Source: Phenylobacterium sp. (lineage in GTDB: Bacteria > Pseudomonadota > Alphaproteobacteria > Caulobacterales > Caulobacteraceae). From it: DNA of 35,908 nucleotides. The notes under the pieces are model-generated. The model was not told the origin of the DNA. It did not search any database and saw only the letters and a list, made by a program, of their open reading frames with translations. The translations under genes were made by a program, and so were the position numbers. This document shows, one piece after another, positions 1 to 8,196 of this stretch. Numbering within the stretch: position 1 is the first letter of the stretch; every line of letters begins with the position of its first letter. Location of the stretch: the NCBI RefSeq assembly GCF_028290885.1, contig NZ_JAQGIZ010000041.1, positions 1 to 35,908 of the forward strand, written 5' to 3'.

Positions 1-625
1 GCCCGTCGAGGACAGCGTCGGCGCGCTCGCCGATCTGGTGGCGGAGGGGAAGATCCGGGCCATCGGCCTCTCCGAGGTCTCGGCGCCGACGCTGCGCCGC
101 GCGCACGACGTCCATCCGATCACCGCCCTGCAGACCGAATACTCCCCCTGGACCCGCAACCCGGAGATCGCCGTCCTCGACGCCTGCCGCGAGCTCGGCG
201 TCGCCTTCGTGGCCTTCTCGCCGGTCGGCCGCGGCTTCCTGGCCGGCGGGGTGCGCGACCCGTCGAGGTTCGCGGCGGGCGACATGCGGATCGCCATGCC
301 GCGGTTCCAGGGCGAGGCCTTCGCGGCGAACCTTCGGCTGTTGGAACGGTTCGAGGCCCTGGCCGGCGAGGCCGCCTGCACGCCGGCCCAGCTCTGCCTT
401 GCCTGGCTCCTGAAGAAGGACCCGGCCATCGTCCCGATCCCGGGCACCACGCGCCCCAAGCACATGCGCGAAAACGCCGGAGCCGCGGCGGTCAGCCTTT
501 CGGACGAGACCGCGCGCAAGGTCGACGACCTGGTGAACGAGCGCACCGTCACCGGCTCGCGCTATCCGCCGGCCATGCAGTCGGCGGTGGACACCGAGCG
601 CACGCCGGCCGAGGCGGAAGCCTGA
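1..625 (+). CDS. aldo/keto reductase, 3' part (5' end outside window)
   Basis: Frame is open from the window edge ([55 protein letters not shown]...), with AKR motifs GxxRAIGLSE, LQTEYSPW and [17 protein letters not shown]. Confidence 0.95.
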   Translation, partial: PVEDSVGALADLVAEGKIRAIGLSEVSAPTLRRAHDVHPITALQTEYSPWTRNPEIAVLDACRELGVAFVAFSPVGRGFLAGGVRDPSRFAAGDMRIAMPRFQGEAFAANLRLLERFEALAGEAACTPAQLCLAWLLKKDPAIVPIPGTTRPKHMRENAGAAAVSLSDETARKVDDLVNERTVTGSRYPPAMQSAVDTERTPAEAEA

Positions 626-638
626 GGCCGACTCCGGC

Positions 639-1670
639 GTGGGCATCACCTTCGAAGAGGCCGTGGCGGCCCACCATGCTGGCGATTTCGCCGCGGCCGA
701 GCGCGGCTACCTGGCGTTTCCAACATCCCGGAACGCCGTCCACAACCTCGCCACCCTCTATCGGCACACGGGCCGGTTTGACGAGGCCGCCGCGGCATAT
801 CGGCTGATCGTGTCGCAATATCCCGACATTGCGAGCGCGCGCCGCTGCCTGGCTGTGTGCCTTCTTTCGCTTCGACAGTATGCCGAAGCGTGGCCGTTCT
901 ACGAAGCGCGACGGGAGGAGGCGGGGGCGGTCGTCCCGGCTGCGGACTTCCCCGAATGGGGCGGAGAGCCGCTTGCCGGCCGCCGCGTCGTGGTCGTCCC
1001 GGAGCAGGGCTTCGGCGATCAGATGATGTTCGCTCGCTACCTCCGGGAGCTCGAGGCGCGCGGAGCAGAGGTCGTCGTAGCCTGCAGTCCCCGCGATCTG
1101 GCGCGTCTGTTCGAGCGTTGCGGCTTCAGGACGTTTCCCTACTGGCGCGCCGAACAGAAGCTCCCTGCGGCCGACTTCTGGGTGATCGGGAACTCCCTGC
1201 CGCTGAAGCTCGGGCTGCAGGCCCCCGTAAGCCCCGCCTACATCGCGACGACCGGGCCGGCCCGCGGCGGGGGCGTCGGGATTGTCGCGACAGGCAACCG
1301 CGGCCACTACAATGATCGGAACCGCTCGCTTGGCCCCCGCGACGCCGCCGCCCTGCTCGAACTGGGCCGCGACCTTTCGCCGGCCGCCACCGGCGCCTTT
1401 GACTTCCTGGATACGGCCGACATCATCGCGGGACTGGATCTCGTCGTGACCGTGGACACATCGGTCGCACACCTCGCGGGAAGTATGGGGAAGCCTTGCT
1501 GGGTGTTGCTGCCCGCCCTCGGCATGGACTGGCGGTGGAACGACGGCGTCAGGTCCGACTGGTATCCGGCCGCGCGCCTTTTTCGGCAGGCGGCTGCGGG
1601 CGACTGGGCGAGCGTGATCGCGTCGGTCCGCTCGGCCTTGGCGACTGGAACCGAGTCGACGACCTGGTGA
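639..1670 (+). CDS. TPR-repeat protein with GT9/heptosyltransferase-like C-terminal domain
   Basis: 343-aa ORF, GTG start. N-terminal TPR-like repeats (AVHNLATLYRHTGRFDEAAAAYRLI). C-terminal VVTVDTSVAHLAGSMGKPCWVLLP...DWRW typical of TPR-GT9 fusions. Confidence 0.8.
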   Translation: MGITFEEAVAAHHAGDFAAAERGYLAFPTSRNAVHNLATLYRHTGRFDEAAAAYRLIVSQYPDIASARRCLAVCLLSLRQYAEAWPFYEARREEAGAVVPAADFPEWGGEPLAGRRVVVVPEQGFGDQMMFARYLRELEARGAEVVVACSPRDLARLFERCGFRTFPYWRAEQKLPAADFWVIGNSLPLKLGLQAPVSPAYIATTGPARGGGVGIVATGNRGHYNDRNRSLGPRDAAALLELGRDLSPAATGAFDFLDTADIIAGLDLVVTVDTSVAHLAGSMGKPCWVLLPALGMDWRWNDGVRSDWYPAARLFRQAAAGDWASVIASVRSALATGTESTTW

Positions 1671-1753
1671 ACGAACGCAGCGTCACCGGCCCGCGCTACC
1701 CGCCGGCCATGCGGTCGGCGGTGGACGCCTGGCGCACACCGGCTGAGGCCTGA
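1655..1753 (+). pseudogene. relic of aldo/keto reductase C-terminus (duplicate of 521-625)
   Basis: Encodes [32 protein letters not shown], near-identical to [34 protein letters not shown] ending the AKR at 625. Confidence 0.8.
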
Positions 1754-1987
1754 CGGTCACGCTTCGCCCGTCGCGACGCGTCCGTCCCTGTGCGGAACTT
1801 CCGTGTCCGGAGTATTCGTAGCGTCAATTCTTGTGACCTGCCAATACCATGGTCCGATCCTGACGTACGCTTGAGGTAAAAGCGCAACAAAACCTTCATT
1901 TGATTCCTCGCCTTCGCCTCCGGAGAACCGCCCCGCGGGCCGGCTGGAGGTTCATCCGCCGGTTCAGGCGGGGTATCGGGGGATAGA

Positions 1988-4330
1988 ATGAAGCGATTGG
2001 TCATGCGGACCGCGGTCCGCGGCGGTAAGGCTATGCGCCTGGGGGCCGGCTCGGCCCTGGTCCTGGCGGCGGCCCTGGGTTGGAGCCCGGCGCTGGCCGC
2101 CGACGCGGCGGCGACCGCAGCGGCGGACGCTGGTCCGGTCCGCATCGACCCGGAAACCCCCGACTTCGGCCGGCAGGTGGACGAACTGGTGATCACCGGC
2201 TCCTCGGCCGTGACCGCCACCGCCCCGGTGAAAGCCTCGCTCGAGGCCACCGAGCCGCAGTCGATCATCGACCGCAAGGCCATCGACCAGTTCATCCCGG
2301 TGACTGCGGACTACACGCAGATCGTCAACCTCTCGCCCAGCGTCTCGGGCACCTCGTTCAACGGCCCGGGCCTTGGCGAGGCCAAGACCACCCTGCGCGG
2401 CTTCCAGGACGGCCAGTACAACGTCACCTACGACGGCATCCCCTGGGGCGACGCCAACGGCCCGACGCACCACTCGACGTCCTTCTTCCCGTCGTCGACC
2501 ATTGGCGCGGTGGTGGTGGACCGCGGGCCGGGTGGGGCGAGCCAGCTCGGCGTGGCGAGCTTCGGCGGCTCCATCAACCTGTTCTCGCCCGAGGTCAGCG
2601 ACGAGCGCGGCGGCTCCCAGTCGGTGACCGGCGGCTCCTGGAACACCTGGATGTCGGTGACCAAGCTCAATACCGGCGACATTGACCAGCTGAACGGCGC
2701 CCACGCCCTGTTCAACTTTCAGGAGCTGACCACGGACGGCGCCCTGACGCACAGCGGGGCCAAGGCCTACAACCAGCTGGTCCGGGCCGTCTTCCCGATC
2801 GTCGACAGCTGGAAGCTGACCGTGCTGGGGACCTGGAACCAGACCAAGGTCTACACCAACGACAACACCGGCGCGACGCTGCTCCAGACGCAGTTGTACG
2901 GGAAGAATTTTGGGTTGAGCAACGATCCGAAGAGCCCGACCTATTACAAGTACAACCTCGTCACCAAACACACCTGGTTCAACTACGCCAAGTTGAATGG
3001 TGACATCACGCCGAGCCTGAAGCTCGAAGACACACTCTATTCCTACTACTACAAGAACGACACGGAATCGGCGCTCGACCCGACGCTGTCGCCCACCGAC
3101 ATCGCCAACAAGACCGGCCTGGCCATCACCCAGGTCCCCGGCGGCAAGCCGGTGGCGAACGGCCACGTGCCCGGCTACACCAAGCTCAACGTCTACAAGA
3201 TCTACGGCGACGTCCTGCACCTCGACCAGGAACTGCCGTTCGGCATGATCAAGGCGGGCATCTGGCTGGAGACGGCGGACACCGGCCCGCGCGCCCGCTA
3301 CGACTATGACGCCACCGCCAGCCTGAGCGGCCCTAAGGTTGTCGACTACCGCCAGAAGGTGCTGCCGGGCGTCCCGCAGTACCTGGAATACCTGCAGCAG
3401 TCAGGCTGGCATCAGTACGAGCCGTTCGTGGATTTCGAGTGGAAGGTCACGCCGCAGCTGACCATCACGCCAGGCATCAAGTACCTAAACGAAGAGATCC
3501 ACGTCGACGCGGACGTCAACCAGAAGTCCCGCCAGCCGTTCCACGACTCCAAGACCTTCACCAAGACGCTCTATTTCGCGACGGCGAACTACAAGGTGCA
3601 GGACAATCTGTCGGTCTACGCCCAGTACGCCACCGGCTTCCTGGTGCCCGACATCAGCGTCACCCAGGTGGTCAATCCGCAACTCAGCCAGCTCGAGCCG
3701 CAGGAGTCGACCAACTACCAGGCGGGCGCGGTCTATCACGGCTCGCGCATCTCCTTCGACGCCGACGTCTACTACATCGACTTCAAGAACAAGCTGCAGA
3801 CGGTGTCGGTCACCGACCCGGCGGCGGGCCTGGAGACGGTCAACTTCAACCTGGGCGGCGCGATCTACAAGGGCGTCGAGGGCTCGGTGACCTTCCAGGC
3901 CACCGACCGGATCTTCGTCTTCGCCAACGGCTCGATCAACTCGGCCAAGGCGCAGGGCGCCAACACCACCATCAACGGGGTTCCGGTGGTGATCACCGGC
4001 GGCAAGCAGATCGCCGGCGCGCCGCAATCCACCGCCGTCCTGGGCGCCTACTACCAGGACGACAGCTGGACCGTTTCGCTGGCTGACAAATACACCGGGC
4101 TGCAGTGGGGCGCCGAGGGGGAGCCGGCCGCCTACAAGATCCCGGGCTACCACTCGACCGACCTGACGGTGACCTACCGGTTCGGCCGCTATCGGCTCGA
4201 AGGGGCGGTCTACAACCTGTTCGACAGCCAGAAATTCACCTCGATCAAGCCCGGCAAGACCGTCCCCTACGACCAGTACTACTTCCAGCCGGAGCGGAAC
4301 TTCCAGGCGTCGCTGAAGGTGAACTTCTGA
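1988..4330 (+). CDS. TonB-dependent receptor
   Basis: 780 aa. Signal peptide, plug (LRGFQDGQYNVTYDGIPWGDANGPTHHSTSFFPSSTIGAVVVDRGPGGASQLGVASFGGSINLFSP), beta-barrel and C-terminal aromatic ending (FQASLKVNF). Confidence 0.95.
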   Translation: MKRLVMRTAVRGGKAMRLGAGSALVLAAALGWSPALAADAAATAAADAGPVRIDPETPDFGRQVDELVITGSSAVTATAPVKASLEATEPQSIIDRKAIDQFIPVTADYTQIVNLSPSVSGTSFNGPGLGEAKTTLRGFQDGQYNVTYDGIPWGDANGPTHHSTSFFPSSTIGAVVVDRGPGGASQLGVASFGGSINLFSPEVSDERGGSQSVTGGSWNTWMSVTKLNTGDIDQLNGAHALFNFQELTTDGALTHSGAKAYNQLVRAVFPIVDSWKLTVLGTWNQTKVYTNDNTGATLLQTQLYGKNFGLSNDPKSPTYYKYNLVTKHTWFNYAKLNGDITPSLKLEDTLYSYYYKNDTESALDPTLSPTDIANKTGLAITQVPGGKPVANGHVPGYTKLNVYKIYGDVLHLDQELPFGMIKAGIWLETADTGPRARYDYDATASLSGPKVVDYRQKVLPGVPQYLEYLQQSGWHQYEPFVDFEWKVTPQLTITPGIKYLNEEIHVDADVNQKSRQPFHDSKTFTKTLYFATANYKVQDNLSVYAQYATGFLVPDISVTQVVNPQLSQLEPQESTNYQAGAVYHGSRISFDADVYYIDFKNKLQTVSVTDPAAGLETVNFNLGGAIYKGVEGSVTFQATDRIFVFANGSINSAKAQGANTTINGVPVVITGGKQIAGAPQSTAVLGAYYQDDSWTVSLADKYTGLQWGAEGEPAAYKIPGYHSTDLTVTYRFGRYRLEGAVYNLFDSQKFTSIKPGKTVPYDQYYFQPERNFQASLKVNF

Positions 4331-5064
4331 TGCGCCGCCCGTTCGCACCCCTGGCGCTGAGCGCCATGTTGCTCGCCGCAGGCTTCGCCGCCGCCCGGGC
4401 CCAGCCCGCGCCCGCCCCCAAGCCGGCGGCCGCGTCGAAGTTCCTCAGCCCCGGCGACATCGACGCGGCGACGCTGCTGCCGCCGCCGCCGAAGGACGAC
4501 GCCCCGGCCACCGTCGAGGGCCGGGGGGAGCTGCACCGTATCGCCGCGGCGCGCACCGCCGAGCGGCTGGAACAGGCCAAGCACGACGATGAGGTCGAGG
4601 ACATCCGCTCCATCGCCGACGTCTTCGGCCCGGCGTTCAGCCTGGAGCGCTTCCCAGCCACGGCGCGCCTGTTCGCCGACCTGCGCAACGAGGACAGCCT
4701 GGCCGCCAAGCAGGCCAAGGCCTACTTCAAGCGCGAGCGGCCGTTCCTCAATGACCCCGAGCTCGACGTCTGCGACGACCGCCACGACGTGAAGAACAGC
4801 TACCCCAGCGGCCACGCCACCATGGGCTACGCGGCGGCAGCCGTGCTCGCCAACCTGATGCCCGGCAACGCCCAGGTCATCCTGGCGCGGGCGTCCGACT
4901 ACGCCGAGAGCCGGCTCTACTGCGGCGTCCACTACCGCGCCGACATCGACGCGGGTCAGGTGCTCGGCAACGTCCTCGTCCAGAAGCTGATGGCCAAGCC
5001 GGCGTTCCAGGCCGAGCTGGAAGCCGCCCGCGCTGAGCTGACCGCGGCCCACATCGCGCCGTAG
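4330..5064 (+). CDS. exported class A acid phosphatase / PAP2-type phosphatase
   Basis: Signal peptide. KAYFKRERP, SYPSGHAT and ESRLYCGVHYRADIDAG match the K-x6-RP / PSGH / SR-x5-H-x3-D phosphatase signature. ATG overlaps the upstream stop (TGATG). Confidence 0.9.
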   Translation: MRRPFAPLALSAMLLAAGFAAARAQPAPAPKPAAASKFLSPGDIDAATLLPPPPKDDAPATVEGRGELHRIAAARTAERLEQAKHDDEVEDIRSIADVFGPAFSLERFPATARLFADLRNEDSLAAKQAKAYFKRERPFLNDPELDVCDDRHDVKNSYPSGHATMGYAAAAVLANLMPGNAQVILARASDYAESRLYCGVHYRADIDAGQVLGNVLVQKLMAKPAFQAELEAARAELTAAHIAP

Positions 5065-5068
5065 GACG

Positions 5069-5343
5069 GATCGACGTTCATTCGCTGCTGTGGGGGCCTT
5101 GTGCGTCCCTTCTCCCCTTGTGGGAGAAGGTGGCAGCCGAAGGCTGACGGATGTGGGGTTTTGCTCCGCTATCCGTGCTAGCGGCCTATCGGATGAAGCC
5201 GAGGGGTCTGAGAAACCCCACATCCGACCTGCGGAGTTTATCCTCGGGTCGGCCTGCGGCCGAGCCCGGGGGCAGGCCACCTTCTCCCACAAGGGGAGAA
5301 GGGACGCATAAGGACCCCCGCCAGCAGCGAATGAATGTCGATT
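5069..5343. repeat. MITE-like nested inverted repeat element
   Basis: Outer arms 5069-5134 (gatcgacgttcattcgctgctg...cgtcccttctccccttgtgggagaaggtggc) and 5277-5343 are near-perfect reverse complements. Inner arms CGGATGTGGGGTTT (5148-5161) / AAACCCCACATCCG (5213-5226) are exact. Each outer arm contains its own CTTCTCCC-CTTGT-GGGAGAAG hairpin. Confidence 0.85.
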
Positions 5344-5474
5344 CAACCTAGGGCGCCCATCCACAGCTCACTCAGACGCCTCGGCGCCGGCCCCCGTTCA
5401 TCCCGCCGAGTCGATGTAAGGGTGACTAGGTCGACGCGAGCAGGTCGGCGGCTTGAGGCGGGTAGGGCGAACCG

Positions 5475-6587
5475 ATGGACGTCGCGCGTTGCGTTCGAGG
5501 TGGAACGATCAAGGGCCGAAGCGGATTGCTAGCCGCCGTGGTCCTGGGTCTTTTCGCCATCGCCGCCCCGGCGGCGGCGGAGGACGTCGCCCTGACCTTC
5601 GACGACCTGCCGACCATGGCCCTCACCGGATCGCTGGATTACACCGCGACCACGACCAGCCGGCTGCTGGCCGGCCTGGTCCGGCAGCGGATTCGCGCCA
5701 CCGGCTTCGTCAACGAGAACAAGCTGGAGGCCGGGGACCGCCCCCAGCGCGTCGCGCTGCTGTCCCGCTGGTTGAACGCGGGGATGGACCTCGGCAATCA
5801 CAGCTACTCGCACCCGTCGCTGACCAACACTCCGCTGGCCGCCTACATCGACGATGTGAGCAAGGGGGAGCGGGTGACCCGCGCTCTGCTCGCGGCCCGC
5901 GGCCGCGCGCCGCGCTGGTATCGCCACCCCTATCTTGAAACCGGGCCGACGCCGGAGGTCCGACAAGGCTTCGAGGCCTGGCTGTCGCAGCATGGCTACC
6001 GCGTCGCCCCGGTCACCATGGAGAATTCGGACTGGGTGTTCGCGCTGCCCTACGATGACGCCGTGCTTCGCGGAGACGCCGCGCAGGCGGAGCATATCCG
6101 ACGGGCCTATCTGGCCTTCACCGCCCAGTCGGTGGCCTGGTATCGGCAAGCCGCCGCCGACGTCCTCGGCCGGCGGCCGAGCTTCGTCTTGCTGCTGCAC
6201 GCGAGCCGGCTGAACGCCGACTGCATCGATCGGCTGGCGGAGCTTCTCCGGGCGGACGGCCTGAAGCCGATAACCCTGGAGAGGGCCGTGGCGGATCCTG
6301 CCTACGCCATTGCCGACACCTATGCCGGCCCCGACGGCGACGAGTGGCTGAGCCGCTGGGCGCGCACCCTCCACAAGGACATGGACTGGGACAGCTTCCC
6401 CGAGCCGCCGGCGGACATCGTCGCCGAAGACGCCCGCCTGGAGCCGGGCGACGATCCCGCCGCCGCCAAGACCGGCTGCGGCCGCGTCGGCATTAAGGTC
6501 CGCAGCTACGCGAAGGTTCGCAATCCGAAGCGTTGCGCAACCTCGTCGGTGCGCCGCCTGTCCCCCGAGCGGAGCGAGAGAGGGTGA
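5475..6587 (+). CDS. polysaccharide deacetylase family protein
   Basis: Signal peptide then VALTFDDLPTMA, RATGFVNENKLE, DLGNHSYSHPSLT, WYRHPYLETG (NodB-type motifs). Confidence 0.88.
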   Translation: MDVARCVRGGTIKGRSGLLAAVVLGLFAIAAPAAAEDVALTFDDLPTMALTGSLDYTATTTSRLLAGLVRQRIRATGFVNENKLEAGDRPQRVALLSRWLNAGMDLGNHSYSHPSLTNTPLAAYIDDVSKGERVTRALLAARGRAPRWYRHPYLETGPTPEVRQGFEAWLSQHGYRVAPVTMENSDWVFALPYDDAVLRGDAAQAEHIRRAYLAFTAQSVAWYRQAAADVLGRRPSFVLLLHASRLNADCIDRLAELLRADGLKPITLERAVADPAYAIADTYAGPDGDEWLSRWARTLHKDMDWDSFPEPPADIVAEDARLEPGDDPAAAKTGCGRVGIKVRSYAKVRNPKRCATSSVRRLSPERSERG

Positions 6588-6690
6588 GGCCGCTTGCCGA
6601 CCCATTGCGGACGCACACTGCCGCACAGCGACGTTGTTCTGCCGGGTGATCTGGCGAAGCCGCAAGGCGCGGAAGTTTGCGGCGTCCGCC

Positions 6691-7392
6691 CTACGCGTCA
6701 GCCAATTCCACGCTGCTGGCCACTTGCTGGACCAGGTCGGCGACCGCACTCGGATTGGAGACGTAAATGGCGTGACTGCCAGGGACCTCGGCAACCGTCG
6801 CGCCGGCCCGCTTCGCCATGAACTGCTGTGCGGGGTAGGGGATCATCTTGTCCTCGCGCACTTGGAGATACCAACTCGGCTTGGACTTCCAAGCGGGCTC
6901 GGTGACCTCGCCGGAAAGGGCGTCGACGCCCCACGGAACCTGTGAGTTGGCCATGAAGCCGGCGGTTTCGACGTCCACATCGCCGGCAAACGCAGCCGCG
7001 AACTTCGCCTTGTCGAGCAAGAGGTATCCGCCTGCGGGCGGCAAAATTGGCGGCGCGTCGTATCCGGGCACGGGATTGGCGATGAGGGAGTTGACGGACT
7101 CCCCCTTATCCGGGGCGAAGGCGGTGATGTAGACCAGGCCAGCGACGTTCGGATTGGTCCCGGCTTCAGTAATCACCGCGCCGCCGTACGAGTGGCCGAC
7201 CAGGATCACGGGGCCGTCTTGGGCGTCGATGACTTGCCGGGTCGCCGCGACGTCGCCCGCCAACGATTCCGTCGCGTTCTGAACGACGCTGACGTTGAAG
7301 CCGGCCTTTTTCAGGATGTCGTAGACGCCACGCCAGCCGGCGCCGTCTACGAAGCCGCCGTGCACGAGGACGATGTTATTGATCTTGGACAT
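6691..7392 (-). CDS. alpha/beta hydrolase
   Basis: MSKINNIVLVHGGFVDGAGWRGVYDILKKAGF...VILVGHSYGGAVIT...EVPGSHAIYVSNP: GHSYGG nucleophile elbow and C-terminal His. Start set at the internal ATG (7392) rather than the longest ORF start. Confidence 0.92.
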   Translation of the reverse strand: MSKINNIVLVHGGFVDGAGWRGVYDILKKAGFNVSVVQNATESLAGDVAATRQVIDAQDGPVILVGHSYGGAVITEAGTNPNVAGLVYITAFAPDKGESVNSLIANPVPGYDAPPILPPAGGYLLLDKAKFAAAFAGDVDVETAGFMANSQVPWGVDALSGEVTEPAWKSKPSWYLQVREDKMIPYPAQQFMAKRAGATVAEVPGSHAIYVSNPSAVADLVQQVASSVELADA

Positions 7393-7707
7393 AGCGCTAC
7401 CTCGCATCGGAATTGGAGGAGAACCAGGAAGTGCCTCTGGCCACGCCTGGCGCGCCGATGTGCTTCTGGTGGGCACGCTGGCTCAGCCGCAGCCATCCGC
7501 GAACCTTAGGCTCTCGCGGACAAGGGTCAATGACGAGGCCCGCGAAGCGGGTCGCCTCATCACCTGGCGAGGCCTCGGCATCCGACGTGCCAATGACCGC
7601 AATCCATCCTTCTCAGAGGTTCAGAGAGTCCGCCTGTCGGCCGGTCGCCACGCAAGGTCCTGCACCCGGCGCCTCGCCGGCGCTTGTGAACGTTATGAGT
7701 GCACGGC

Positions 7708-8196
7708 CTAGCTACCGTCCGTGACGCGGGTCGCGTCGACCAGGGTGTAGAAGAGGCCCTCGTCGCTGGTGCGGGTCAGCACCAGCCGGCCGCGGACAGC
7801 GACTTCCTCCTCGGTGAACGGCGTCGGCTCCGTGAGCCGCACCTCGACCGCCTCGGTCGGCTCGTTGGGCGCGCAGAACGGGCAGGTGGTGCTGCGCCGG
7901 GTGACGATGAAGTGGCGCGTCCGGGTCTCGGTCTCCAGGGGCGTGATGAAGCCGCTCACCTTGAAGGTCTTGCCGGCCAGGGCCTTCACCTCGGGACCGA
8001 AGTCCGCCGACAGCTGCCCCTTGGCGCGATCCGTGGAGACGGTCGCATGGGCCAGCACGCCCCAGGCGGGGTCGTTGTTGGTGTAGTGGGCGGCGATCTT
8101 GGCTTCCTGGGCCGTCAGCGGCCGTTGCACGAAGCCGCCGCAGCCCAGCCAGACGCAGGCCAGGGCCGCGCAGGCAGCCAGCTTCGATGGGCTCAT
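7708..8196 (-). CDS. DUF3299-like exported protein, paralog 1
   Basis: MSPSKLAACAALACVWLGCGG leader; VSGFITPLETETRTRHFIVTRRSTTCPFCAPNEPTEAVEV; C-terminal RGRLVLTRTSDEGLFYTLVDA. Start overlaps the stop of the M28 gene. Confidence 0.8.
   Translation of the reverse strand: MSPSKLAACAALACVWLGCGGFVQRPLTAQEAKIAAHYTNNDPAWGVLAHATVSTDRAKGQLSADFGPEVKALAGKTFKVSGFITPLETETRTRHFIVTRRSTTCPFCAPNEPTEAVEVRLTEPTPFTEEEVAVRGRLVLTRTSDEGLFYTLVDATRVTDGS

Noticed and set aside
1754-1987. Possible Pho box or Zur box upstream of the first TonB receptor
   Set aside because: No convincing match to GTTAT-N3-ATAAC or to CTGTCAT-type direct repeats was found.
5090-5351. Small ORFs (73 and 66 aa) containing PSPLVGEG / SPTRGEG
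   Set aside because: These are translations of the inverted-repeat element, not genes.
7530-7562. Hairpin-like GAGGCCCGC-GAA-GCGGGTCGCCTC in the intergenic region
   Set aside because: Imperfect with a bulge and no T-tract; such GC hairpins are expected by chance here. Could be a terminator for the peptidase/DUF operon but not supportable.
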